Below the pieces are notes generated by a model. That model had not been told where the DNA came from and searched no databases. It worked only from the letters and a program-made list of their open reading frames with translations. This document shows, in pieces, positions 54,085 through 62,701 of a DNA stretch of 64,000 nucleotides. This stretch comes from Streptomyces shenzhenensis. Its GTDB lineage: Bacteria > Actinomycetota > Actinomycetes > Streptomycetales > Streptomycetaceae. The DNA lies in the NCBI RefSeq assembly GCF_003688995.1, contig NZ_PENI01000030.1, forward strand, positions 55,763 to 119,762, given 5' to 3'. The position numbers and the translations under genes are program-made. How positions within the stretch are numbered: the stretch's first letter is position 1; each line of letters begins with the position of its first letter.

Positions 54085-56364
54085 TCACGACGCGTCTCCC
54101 GATATCCGGGCCCCGGCGGAGGGGCGGGCGAGGTCGTACCGGTCGAGGTTCATGACCTTGTCCCACGCGGCGACAAAGTGCCGCACGAACCTCTCCCGTG
54201 CGTCGTCGCTCGCGTAGACCTCCGCGACGGCACGCAGCTCGGAGTCGGAGCCGAAGACGAGGTCGACGCGGCTACCGGTCCACCTGACCTCGCCGGTGAC
54301 GCGGTCGCGCCCCTCGAAGATCTCCGCGGTCGCGGAGGCCGGCTTCCACTCCGTGCCGGTGTCGAGCAGATTCACGAAGAAGTCGTTGGTCAGCGCCCCG
54401 GGCGTGGAGGTGAAGACGCCCAGCGACGACTGCTGGTAGGTGGCGCCCAGCACCCGCAGGCCGCCCACGAGGACCGTCATCTCGGGCACGCTCAGATTCA
54501 GCAGGTTCGCGCGGTCGATCAGCAGGTGCTCCGACGGCAGCCGGCCGCCCCTGCCGCGGTAGTTGCGGAATCCGTCCGCGAGCGGTTCGAGCGCCGCGAA
54601 GGACTCCGCATCGGTCCACTCCTGCGTGGCGTCGGTGCGTCCCGGCACGAAGGGGACCTGAATGTCGTGGCCGGCGGTCCTGGCGGCCTGCTCGACGGCT
54701 GCGGCCCCGCCGAGCACGATGAGGTCGGCGAGCGAGATCTTCCTGCCCCCTGTCGGGGAGCCGTTGAAGGACTCTTGGACCTTCTCCAGGGTGCGCAGCA
54801 CCTGTGCCAGTGTGCCGGGGTCGTTGACCTCCCAGCTCCGCTGCGGCTCAAGGCGGATGCGCGCGCCGTTCGCCCCGCCCCGCTTGTCGCTGACGCGGAA
54901 CGTCGAGGCCGACGCCCACGCGGTCGAGACGAGCTGGGAGACCGAAAGTCCGGAGGCGAGGATCCGGCCCTTGAGCACGGCGATGTCCGTCGCCCCGACG
55001 AGTTCGTGGTCCACCGGGGGGACCGGATCCTGCCAGCGCAGCGTCTCCCGGGGAACCAGCGGTCCGAGGTAGCGCTGGATCGGGCCCATGTCGAGGTGCG
55101 TCAGCTTGAACCAGGTCCGGGCGAACACCTCCGCGAGCTGGTCCGGGTTCTCCAGAAAGCGCCGCGAGATCGGTTCGTAGACCGGGTCCGATCGCAGCGC
55201 CAGGTCCGTCGTCAGCATCGTCGGGGCGTGTGTCGTCGAGGGGTCGTGGGCGTCCGGCACGGTGCCGGCCCCGCCGCCGTCCTTCGGGATCCACTGCCAC
55301 AGACCGGCGGGGCTCAGCTCCAGGTCCCACTCGTAGCCGAACAGGGTCTCGAAGTAGCTGTTGTCCCATCTCGTCGGCGTGGGTGTCCACGTGCCTTCGA
55401 GCCCACTGGAGACGGCGTCCGCGCCCTTTCCGGTGCCGTAGCCGCACTTCCAGCCCAGGCCCTGCCCCTCGAGAGGGGCGCCCTCGGGTTCGGGGCCGAG
55501 GCAGGCGTCCGGATCGGCCGCGCCGTGGGTCTTGCCGAACGTGTGGCCGCCCGCGATCAGCGCGACGGTCTCCTCGTCGTTCATCCCCATCCGCCGGAAC
55601 GTCTCGCGGATGTCCCGGGCCGAGCCGAGCGGGTCAGGGACGGTGTTCGGTCCCTCCGGGTTGACGTAGATGAGGCCCATCTGGTCGGCGGCCAGCGGGG
55701 GCTCCAGCTCCCGGACGCCGCCATGGCGTTCGTCGCCGAGCCAGGCGTGCTCGGGACCCCAGTAGACGTCCTCGTCGGGCTCCCAGACGTCCGCCCGGCC
55801 GCCGGCGAAGCCGAACGTCCTGAAACCCATCGTCTCCAGGGCGCGGTTGCCCGCGAAGACCATCAGGTCGGCCCAGGAGATCCTGCGGCCGTACTTCTTC
55901 TTCACCGGCCAGAGCAGCCGGCGCGCCTTGTCGAGGTTGCGGTTGTCCGGCCAGCTGTTCAGCGGCGCGAAACGCTGCATGCCGGCGCTCGCGCCACCGC
56001 GGCCGTCGCCGACGCGGTACGTCCCGGCGCAATGCCACACCATCCGGAGCACGAGGGGCCCGTAGTGGCCGAAGTCGGCCGGCCACCACTCCTGCGACGT
56101 CGTCAGGACCTCGTCGACATCCCGCGCAAGGGCGTCGAGGTCGAGCGTCCGGAACTCCTCGGCATAGTCGAAGTCCTCGCCCATGGGGTCGGCCATGGCG
56201 GGGTGTTTCCGGAGGACCGCCAGGTTGAGCCGGTTCGGCCACCAGTCGCGGTTGCTCGCGCCTCCGGTCGGGTGGCTGCGGTGCCCGGCCGGGACAGAGA
56301 GGCCGAGGCCGCCCGCGCGCCCGGTGTGCATCTCGCCGACAAGGGCGTTCGGACTGTCGGACAC
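54085..56364 (-). CDS. katG: catalase-peroxidase KatG
   Basis: A 759-residue duplicated class I heme peroxidase. The distal tryptophan-histidine pair is in RMVWHCAGTYR, the cross-link tyrosine in YVNPEGPN, the methionine in RMGMNDEETVALIAGGH (core MGMNDEETVALIAGGH), and the proximal histidine in AGGHTFGKTHGA. It removes H2O2 in the cytoplasm. GTG 56364 has AAGGAGG. It sits between the PQQ locus and the GAF-LytTR gene on the same strand; no FurA-type regulator is adjacent, unlike many actinobacterial katG genes. Confidence 0.96.
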   Translation of the reverse strand: MSDSPNALVGEMHTGRAGGLGLSVPAGHRSHPTGGASNRDWWPNRLNLAVLRKHPAMADPMGEDFDYAEEFRTLDLDALARDVDEVLTTSQEWWPADFGHYGPLVLRMVWHCAGTYRVGDGRGGASAGMQRFAPLNSWPDNRNLDKARRLLWPVKKKYGRRISWADLMVFAGNRALETMGFRTFGFAGGRADVWEPDEDVYWGPEHAWLGDERHGGVRELEPPLAADQMGLIYVNPEGPNTVPDPLGSARDIRETFRRMGMNDEETVALIAGGHTFGKTHGAADPDACLGPEPEGAPLEGQGLGWKCGYGTGKGADAVSSGLEGTWTPTPTRWDNSYFETLFGYEWDLELSPAGLWQWIPKDGGGAGTVPDAHDPSTTHAPTMLTTDLALRSDPVYEPISRRFLENPDQLAEVFARTWFKLTHLDMGPIQRYLGPLVPRETLRWQDPVPPVDHELVGATDIAVLKGRILASGLSVSQLVSTAWASASTFRVSDKRGGANGARIRLEPQRSWEVNDPGTLAQVLRTLEKVQESFNGSPTGGRKISLADLIVLGGAAAVEQAARTAGHDIQVPFVPGRTDATQEWTDAESFAALEPLADGFRNYRGRGGRLPSEHLLIDRANLLNLSVPEMTVLVGGLRVLGATYQQSSLGVFTSTPGALTNDFFVNLLDTGTEWKPASATAEIFEGRDRVTGEVRWTGSRVDLVFGSDSELRAVAEVYASDDARERFVRHFVAAWDKVMNLDRYDLARPSAGARISGDAS

Positions 56365-56390
56365 GGGAACCTCCTTCCGGGAACAGGGGC

Positions 56391-57785
56391 TCAGAGGTGC
56401 AGCGCACGACGCACGGCCGGCGCGTTCCGCCGGGAGACCGGCACCATTTCATCCGCCCGGTCGTCCATGACCAGAGACAGTTCGCCCTTGAGCCCGCGCT
56501 CGATCTCCCGGACGCGGCTGAGGTTGACCAGATACCGGCGGTGCACCCGCAGGAAGCCGGCATCCGCCAGCTCACTGTCGAGCTTGTCGAGGCTCAGGGA
56601 GGCGGCTCGCAGTCGCCCCTGATCGGTGGCGAGCCACACGTTGTTTCCCTGCGACTCGGCGAAGGAGACCTCCGGCAGCCGCAGCAGCACCATCCGGTTG
56701 TCGCGCATCGCGACGAGCCGGCGCGGCTGTACCCGGGGGTGCGCGGGACCCTCCGCCTGCGGCAGCTCTGCCCCGTCGGAGGCACCGAACGAGACCAGGT
56801 TCCCGATCAGACGTCCCGAGGTGAAGACGGGGCGGATGCTGACCGATGTCGGCTCGTCGGCGAGGCGGGCGAAGATCTCTGTCGAGCCGACCCAGTCGGG
56901 ATTGCGGGCCGCCTGGCTGGTGGCGTACCGGGCAGCTGTGATCAATTCCGGCAGCCCGGGGTTCCAGCGCAGCGTGGGATCGACCGCCGGGGTGCACGCG
57001 GGCACGCCCAGGAGCACGCTGGCCACGTCGTCGGCGACCACCACCTTGCCCGCGGTGTCCACCGCCGCGAGCGCCGTACCGGAACGCGCCCTGGCCTGTG
57101 TGTAGGCCGCGACCAACTCGGCGCCGCTGTCACGGGCGCGTCTCTTCAGCGAGTCCTGGGTCATGGTGACCGCGTTCGCCAGCCAGCTTTCCGCGGACGC
57201 GGGGAGTTGCCTGCGCCAGCAGCAGATGTTCAGGACCGCGATCGGTTCCCTGGTCACCACGTCTCGCACCGCGACCCCCGCGCAGGCCCAGCTGTGGAAA
57301 GCCTCGCACCAGTGCTCGGCGCCCCTGATCGGTACCGGGCCGTGCGTCTCGAGCGCCGTACCCATGCCGTTCGTGCCGACCGCGCGCTCGGACCAGCAGA
57401 ACCAGGGCGCCAGATTGGAGTCGCCGGCGCGGGCGAGCGTGGCTTGATCACCCCACTCGGCCAGGATCCGGCCGGTGGCATCCGTGACGGTGACCGCGCC
57501 ACCGAGGCTGCCGACTTCGTGGGCCACCGAGGCGGCACGGAAACCCAGCTCGGCGAATACGACGTCGTGCTCGGGCGTGTGGTCGGGCTCCGCGACGGCC
57601 ACGGGAGCCTTGGCGAGGTGCGGATCGACCTGGTACTGCTCCCGGCAGCGATGCCAGGAGATCGCGACGAGAGGCCGGATCCCGAGGACGTGATCCTCGC
57701 CCTGCACGAACCGTTCCCACGCCGCGAGCACGCTGCCGCCGCCCGGGTGCACCGGGATGGGTTCGAGCCGATGTGCATCCCTCAT
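56391..57785 (-). CDS. GAF-sensor regulator with LytTR DNA-binding domain
   Basis: A 464-residue protein. The N-terminal 230 residues resemble the GAF region of AcoR-type activators (RPLVAISWHRCR, WSERAVGTNGMGTAL, HSWACAGVAVRD, VLNICCWRRQLP). A PAS-like middle follows. Instead of a sigma-54 AAA+ domain the C-terminus (about 360-464) is LytTR: LRVHRRYLVNLSRVREIER is its hallmark. It lies upstream of katG and the PQQ genes on the same strand and probably controls one or both, sensing an alcohol or oxidant. ATG 57785 has a weak GGGCAG site. Confidence 0.88.
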   Translation of the reverse strand: MRDAHRLEPIPVHPGGGSVLAAWERFVQGEDHVLGIRPLVAISWHRCREQYQVDPHLAKAPVAVAEPDHTPEHDVVFAELGFRAASVAHEVGSLGGAVTVTDATGRILAEWGDQATLARAGDSNLAPWFCWSERAVGTNGMGTALETHGPVPIRGAEHWCEAFHSWACAGVAVRDVVTREPIAVLNICCWRRQLPASAESWLANAVTMTQDSLKRRARDSGAELVAAYTQARARSGTALAAVDTAGKVVVADDVASVLLGVPACTPAVDPTLRWNPGLPELITAARYATSQAARNPDWVGSTEIFARLADEPTSVSIRPVFTSGRLIGNLVSFGASDGAELPQAEGPAHPRVQPRRLVAMRDNRMVLLRLPEVSFAESQGNNVWLATDQGRLRAASLSLDKLDSELADAGFLRVHRRYLVNLSRVREIERGLKGELSLVMDDRADEMVPVSRRNAPAVRRALHL

Positions 57786-57851
57786 GGTTCACAACTGCCC
57801 TTGGTGCGTCCCCGACGTCCGATGCGGGTCTTTCTGCTTCGTCACTCGTCC

Positions 57852-57892
57852 CAGGTTGTGTCACGACCTGTACTCCCCACCCTAGGTTGGGG
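57852..57892. promoter_or_regulatory. two adjacent palindromes upstream of the GAF-LytTR gene
   Basis: CAGGTTGTGTCACGACCTG (57852-57870) is a 19-bp palindrome with one mismatch; CCCCACCCTAGGTTGGGG (57875-57892) is an 18-bp palindrome with one mismatch. They lie 67-107 bases from the start codon and share an AGGTTG core. They probably mediate auto- or cross-regulation. The whole gap 57786-58209 (424 bp) lacks a gene. Confidence 0.55.
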
Positions 57893-57990
57893 GTGCCGAT
57901 AAAGCATCCGCCCAGGTGAAGCGACTGATCACCGCTTTTCGGGCTGCGGCGACCCACCGAACTGATCACTGCGCGGTCCCGTGAAGCGCC

Positions 57991-58007
57991 GTTCAACGCG
58001 TTCACGC
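57991..58007 (+). promoter_or_regulatory. cluster-specific 17-bp element (site D)
   Basis: GTTCAACGCGTTCACGC, identical to sites A and C, in the direction of the right-hand KASIII operon and 203 bases before its start. A further perfect-arm palindrome GGCCCAGGTTGGGCC lies at 58159-58173, closer to the gene. Confidence 0.72.
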
Positions 58008-58209
58008 GCTCGGTGCCGGATGCTCTTCCCCGGCGATTCGCGTGCGGGGTTTCCTGATGGCGCACGGGAGACAGGTGGAAGCGACGCGTACGCGCAGTGA
58101 TTGCGGGCGTGGCAATGCGCCTTGGCGTAGGCGGTCTCGCTCACCTGTGCCATGCGTCGGCCCAGGTTGGGCCAGCGGAGCATGCGAAAAGCGAGGGGGA
58201 GGTATAGCC

Positions 58210-59235
58210 ATGTCTGCCAGTGTGATTCGTGGGATGGGTGTGTGTCTGCCGGAACGTGTCGTTGCCAATGAGGATCTCGAGGACCGATTGCAGACGTCGG
58301 ATACCTGGATCCGTACCCGCACGGGCATCCATCGCCGTCGCTGGGTCGAACCGGGGACGGGCACCGGGGACCTCGCGACCGTCGCCGGGGCCGGAGCTCT
58401 GAGCTCCGCGGGGATGGACGCTGATTTCGTTCTGCTGGCCACGACCACCCCCGATCGTCCATGCCCCGCGACCGCGCCCGAGGTGGCCGCCCGAATCGGC
58501 CTGGTCGATGTGCCGGCTGTGGACATCTCGGCTGTGTGCTCCGGGTTTGTCTACGGGCTCGCACTGGCCTCATCGCTGATCTCCTCCGGCGTGTGTGCCC
58601 GTCCTCTGGTGATCGGGGCAGAGGTCTATACGTCGATCATTGATCCCTCGGATCGAGGGACTGCGGTCATATTCGGCGACGGCGCCGGAGCCGTGCTGCT
58701 GGAACAGGGCGATGAGGAGGAGCCCGGAGCGATCCGCGCCTTCGACCTGGGAAGCGACGGAAGCAACAGCGATCTCATCGCGATCGCTGCGGGTGGCTCG
58801 CGAGCTCCGCATCGTGACGTGCCTGCCCCGAAGGAGGACAGGTACTTCCGCATGCAGGGCCACAGTGTCTTCGCGCAGGCGATTCAGCGGATGACCTCTT
58901 CCTGCCTCTCCGTACTGTCCCGCACCGGGTGGCCGTCCCAATCGGTCGATGTCTTCATCAGCCATCAGGCCAACCAGCGCATCGTCGACGCCGTCGGTGA
59001 CCGGCTGGGCGTCGATTCGAGTCATCGGTTCGGCAACATCGCCGAGGTGGGCAACACCGCTGCGGCGTCCTTGCCCTTGGCCATGGCGGACGCGGCGACC
59101 CGCGATGGGGTCGAGCCGGGGGCCCGGACCCTGCTCACGGCCTTCGGGGGCGGACTGACCTGGGGTTCAGTTGCGCTGAACTGGCCCGATGTCAAACCGA
59201 TTCATGGCGTGCCGGCTCGTCCGAGCAGTGGCTGA
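58210..59235 (+). CDS. 3-oxoacyl-ACP synthase III (FabH-type KASIII)
   Basis: A 341-residue KASIII with the full triad: C110 in SAVCSGFVYG, H252 in SHQANQRIV and N282 in VGNTAAAS. It is the HQAN-subgroup counterpart of the enzyme at 38276. ATG 58210 has GGGGGAGG eight bases upstream; upstream in-frame starts lack this. It heads a seven-gene plus-strand run (KASIII, KASIII, ACP, AT, ADH, KASIII-like, Ccr). Confidence 0.93.
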   Translation: MSASVIRGMGVCLPERVVANEDLEDRLQTSDTWIRTRTGIHRRRWVEPGTGTGDLATVAGAGALSSAGMDADFVLLATTTPDRPCPATAPEVAARIGLVDVPAVDISAVCSGFVYGLALASSLISSGVCARPLVIGAEVYTSIIDPSDRGTAVIFGDGAGAVLLEQGDEEEPGAIRAFDLGSDGSNSDLIAIAAGGSRAPHRDVPAPKEDRYFRMQGHSVFAQAIQRMTSSCLSVLSRTGWPSQSVDVFISHQANQRIVDAVGDRLGVDSSHRFGNIAEVGNTAAASLPLAMADAATRDGVEPGARTLLTAFGGGLTWGSVALNWPDVKPIHGVPARPSSG

Positions 59236-59282
59236 CGCCCGCGCCACAGAACGCACTTTTCGAATAATGGGGAGGAAACCCG

Positions 59283-60323
59283 GTGTCTTCCGATTTTGCG
59301 GTTCACGAACAACGCACGTCTATCGGTATTACCGGCATAGGCACGTACTTGCCGCCCCGGGTCCGCACCTTCGCGGACACAGCCACGATGGTGGGGATGC
59401 CCGAGCAGTGGGTACTGGAGCGAACAGGCATCCGCAGTCGACACGTCGCCGACGATGACCAGGCCACGTCGGACATGGCTGCGCAGGCGGTCAGCAGTGC
59501 CCTGATGTCAGCCGGACTCACGGCCGAGCAGCTCGGGCTGATCCTGGTGGCCACCACTACCCCGGATGAGCCCTGCCCCTCGACGGCCTGCCGGGTCCAG
59601 GGCCTGATCGGCGCGGCGCAGGCGGTGGCCATGGATGTGGCGGCGGCGTGCTCGGGATGGCTGTTCGCCGCCAAAGTGGCCCAAGCATGGCTCACGGCCA
59701 ACCCCGAGGTGGAGCACGCCGTGGTCGTGGGAAGCGAGACGTACTCCCGCTTCCTGAACCCCGACGACCGTGCCACTGCCGCATTGTTCGGCGACGGAGC
59801 CGCGGCCACCGTGGTGAGCCGGGTCGCTGGGGGCGAGGGATTCGCTCCCATCATCCTGGGGTCGGACGGCAGTCGCGGCGATTTCGCCTGGATCCCCGGC
59901 GGCGGTAGCCGCATCCCGGCTTCCGCGGAAAGCGTGCGCGAGCGCTCCCACACGGTGCATATGGACGGCCGCGCCGCACGGGTATTCGTCTACGAGGCCT
60001 TTCCGAAGCTCGTCACAGAGGCCCTCGCTCGCACCGGTACCCACCCAGAGGAACTCGCCGCGGTCGTGGCGCACCAGCCCAACCCGATTCTCCTCCGCCG
60101 TGCCTACGCCAACACCGCTCTGCCGCCGGACAAGTTGGTCGTCACCGGTGACCGGGTGGGCAATCTCGGTGCCGGCGCACTGCCCCACGCACTGAACGAA
60201 GCCGCCGTCAGCAAGAAGCTCGTACCCGGCGACAAGGTCCTCATGGTTGCCTTCGGCGCCGGCCTCACCTGGGGCAGCACCGTCTTGACCTGGAGCGGAA
60301 CCGCCGACCACGCGCTCTCCTGA
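59283..60323 (+). CDS. KASIII-family condensing enzyme (HQPNP subgroup)
   Basis: A 346-residue enzyme, clear paralogue of the one at 40573. Catalytic C123 (AAACSGWLF), H264 (AHQPNPILL) and N294 (VGNLGAGA) are intact. The AHQPNP loop again differs from FabH. GTG 59283 has GGAGG upstream, 47 bases after the first KASIII. Working with a FabH-type partner and a dedicated ACP it may perform a second, different condensation. Confidence 0.92.
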   Translation: MSSDFAVHEQRTSIGITGIGTYLPPRVRTFADTATMVGMPEQWVLERTGIRSRHVADDDQATSDMAAQAVSSALMSAGLTAEQLGLILVATTTPDEPCPSTACRVQGLIGAAQAVAMDVAAACSGWLFAAKVAQAWLTANPEVEHAVVVGSETYSRFLNPDDRATAALFGDGAAATVVSRVAGGEGFAPIILGSDGSRGDFAWIPGGGSRIPASAESVRERSHTVHMDGRAARVFVYEAFPKLVTEALARTGTHPEELAAVVAHQPNPILLRRAYANTALPPDKLVVTGDRVGNLGAGALPHALNEAAVSKKLVPGDKVLMVAFGAGLTWGSTVLTWSGTADHALS

Positions 60324-60414
60324 CGTCCTGTCCCGGCGTCGCGGCAACACCACCGAAGAGGCATCACCCTCATCCTTGCACCCCATCCCTCTCACACGCA
60401 GCCAGGAGCTTCTC

Positions 60415-60675
60415 ATGGTCACCAGTAACGAGATCTACACGACCGCAACAGAATTCCTCACAGGGCAGCTTCAGGTGTCGCACGACACCGTCGCACCCGA
60501 CGCCACTTTGGACAGCCTCGGATGCGACTCACTCGCCGCAGTGGAACTCTTCCTCCATCTGAAGGACAAGTTCAACATCCACGTGGACGAGGGCAAGGCC
60601 GATCCTTCCCTCACCGTCGCGCAGACCGTCGCCCTGTTCGCACAGGAAATAGACGGCACGACCTCGGCGCCGTGA
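60415..60675 (+). CDS. acyl carrier protein
   Basis: An 86-residue ACP with the phosphopantetheine serine in SLGCDSLAAVEL (S39). It resembles the ACP at 37571 along its length (AVELF, TVxQxVA). ATG 60415 follows AGGAG. Its stop overlaps the acyltransferase start as GTGA, a tight ACP-AT pairing. Confidence 0.93.
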   Translation: MVTSNEIYTTATEFLTGQLQVSHDTVAPDATLDSLGCDSLAAVELFLHLKDKFNIHVDEGKADPSLTVAQTVALFAQEIDGTTSAP

Positions 60676-61619
60676 CCAAGCCGTTCGCCGTGGGCAGGGT
60701 GTTCCTCTTCCCCGGCCAGGGCCGCCTCCACGGCGCCCACCTGCGCGAGGCGATCCAGCGCCCCGAGGACCGGGCCGCAGCACGCGAGGTGTTCGAGGTC
60801 GTCGACGGTCTTGCTCGCCCCTTCGGAATGTCCACCAACGACTGGTGGGACCGATCCGGCGCCGCCGACCCTGAAGACGCACAGCCTCTTGGCACGCCCC
60901 AACTCATCATGTTCGCCACCTCCATCGCGCTGTCCCGCACTCTGATGTCCCAGCACGCACCGCCGGACGCATTGATGGGATGCAGCTTCGGCGAGATCGC
61001 CGCCTTCGTCGTCGCCGGAGCATGGACGCTCGCCGATGGAGTCAGAGCGGTGTGCGAACTGGAGTCGGTCCTGGACAAGGTCCGAGGCAGCGGCGGCATG
61101 CTGCTGCTCCACGACAACCCGGACACCGTCCAGGGAGTCATCGACACTCTGCGCCTGCCCCGCGTCGTGATCTCCTGCCGGACCGGCCCGTATCAAACAG
61201 TGATCAGCGGGCCCTTCGAGGATCTCGACATGACCGCTTCGGCCGCCCGCGACCTCGGTATCCCCACGACCCGGCTGCCCATGGTGCGATGCCTGTCCCA
61301 CCACCCGGAGGCCGCCGAATCCGCCGACCGCTACCGCGCCCGCCTCACCAGCATCGCCCAAGCCCCTTTTCGTATCCCGGTCTACTCCCCGTGCGCCGGA
61401 CGCTGGTACACCGCGGACGACGACCTGCGCCGGCGCCTGGCGGACAACCTCCGCCTCCCGCTCGACATCACCAGCGCTCTGCACGCCTTGGCCCGCCACG
61501 GTGCCAGCTGCTTCGTGGAATGCGGCTACGGCGGCGGCCTGGCCCAGGCCGCCGCCGACACGGTGCAGACCACCTGCGTCCACAACCCGCTCCGTCCCGC
61601 ACGCCATGACAGGAAGTGA
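60672..61619 (+). CDS. acyltransferase, malonyl-CoA:ACP transacylase-like
   Basis: A 315-residue FabD-fold protein starting FLFPGQG. The elbow is GCSFGE (S105), lacking the histidine of GHSLGE as in the paralogue at 34563, and a LSHHPEA segment is shared. GTG 60672 overlaps the ACP stop. It likely charges the neighbouring ACP, with an acyl specificity that cannot be read from sequence. Confidence 0.88.
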   Translation: MTKPFAVGRVFLFPGQGRLHGAHLREAIQRPEDRAAAREVFEVVDGLARPFGMSTNDWWDRSGAADPEDAQPLGTPQLIMFATSIALSRTLMSQHAPPDALMGCSFGEIAAFVVAGAWTLADGVRAVCELESVLDKVRGSGGMLLLHDNPDTVQGVIDTLRLPRVVISCRTGPYQTVISGPFEDLDMTASAARDLGIPTTRLPMVRCLSHHPEAAESADRYRARLTSIAQAPFRIPVYSPCAGRWYTADDDLRRRLADNLRLPLDITSALHALARHGASCFVECGYGGGLAQAAADTVQTTCVHNPLRPARHDRK

Positions 61620-61630
61620 GCCTTACACCG

Positions 61631-62701
61631 ATGAAAGCTCTGGTATTCCTCGATACCAACAAGGTAGGGCTGGTCGGCAAGCCGATTCCGGAGCCCGGGC
61701 CATGGGACGTGGTGGTGCGGACCACCGCGTCAAGCATCTGCACCAGCGACATCCACACCATCGCCGGCGGCATCGCCATCCCACAGGGCCGGACGCTGGG
61801 GCATGAGAGCGTCGGCCTGGTACACCGGGTGGGTGACAAGGTCACCGGGTTCAACGAGGGTGACCGGGTCGTTGTCGGCGCCCTCACGCCCTGCGGATAC
61901 TGCGACTACTGCCAGCGTGGCCACAGCACCCAGTGCGGGGGAGCGTTGGGTGGTTTCAAGTGGACGACGCAGCGAGAGGGCAACCTGTCGGAGTACTTCG
62001 TCGTCAACGACGCTGCCTACAACCTCACACACATCCCTGACGACGTGACCGATGAGCAAGCCCTCTACGCGACGGACGTGTTGGGGACGGGGATAGCCGC
62101 GGCGCAACTCGCCGACATCCCGGTGGGCGGAACGGTGGCGATCATCGCGCAGGGGCCGGTGGGCCTGTGCGCGACGATGGGAGCACGCCTCCTCGGAGCG
62201 GGTCTGGTCATCACGACCGCGACCAGGCCCGAGCGGGCCCGGCTCTCCGAACGCTTCGGCGCCGACGTGGTGCTCAACCCGCGCCGGTGCAACGTGGTGG
62301 AGGAGGTCCGCGCGCTGGTCGGGCCGGAAGGGGTCGACTCCGCGATCGAGGCCCTGGGCACCCATGAGACGTTCGAGCAATGTGTGCGGCTCATCAAGCC
62401 CGGCGGCACCGTGGCCAATGCCGGCTATCACGGATGGGAGTCCCAGGCACCGCTGCCGATTCCCATCGTCTCGTTCGGCATGGGCATGAACGCCAAGACC
62501 ATCCGTGGGCTGCTGGCGCCGGGAGGCCGGGAACACCTGACCCGGATGCTGCGGCTGCTGCAGACCGGCAAGGTCGACCCCACGCCCCTGACGACCCACC
62601 GGTTCCACTTCTCGGAGGTCGAGCGTGCGTTCCAGCTGATGTCCGACAAGGGCGAAAAGATCATCAAGCCGGTCATCACTTACGAGGAAGGCGACCTGTG
62701 A
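61631..62701 (+). CDS. zinc-dependent medium-chain alcohol dehydrogenase
   Basis: A 356-residue MDR. Catalytic zinc ligands C37 and H58-E59 (GHESVG) and the structural cysteines 88, 91, 94 and 102 (TPCGYCDYC) are present. The Rossmann segment reads AQGPVGLCATMGARLLGA. It resembles isopropanol/butanediol-type dehydrogenases. ATG 61631 matches the family start MKALVF; GTG 61616 overlaps the acyltransferase stop and is possible. It may oxidise or reduce an alcohol/ketone of the product or precursor. Confidence 0.9.
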   Translation: MKALVFLDTNKVGLVGKPIPEPGPWDVVVRTTASSICTSDIHTIAGGIAIPQGRTLGHESVGLVHRVGDKVTGFNEGDRVVVGALTPCGYCDYCQRGHSTQCGGALGGFKWTTQREGNLSEYFVVNDAAYNLTHIPDDVTDEQALYATDVLGTGIAAAQLADIPVGGTVAIIAQGPVGLCATMGARLLGAGLVITTATRPERARLSERFGADVVLNPRRCNVVEEVRALVGPEGVDSAIEALGTHETFEQCVRLIKPGGTVANAGYHGWESQAPLPIPIVSFGMGMNAKTIRGLLAPGGREHLTRMLRLLQTGKVDPTPLTTHRFHFSEVERAFQLMSDKGEKIIKPVITYEEGDL

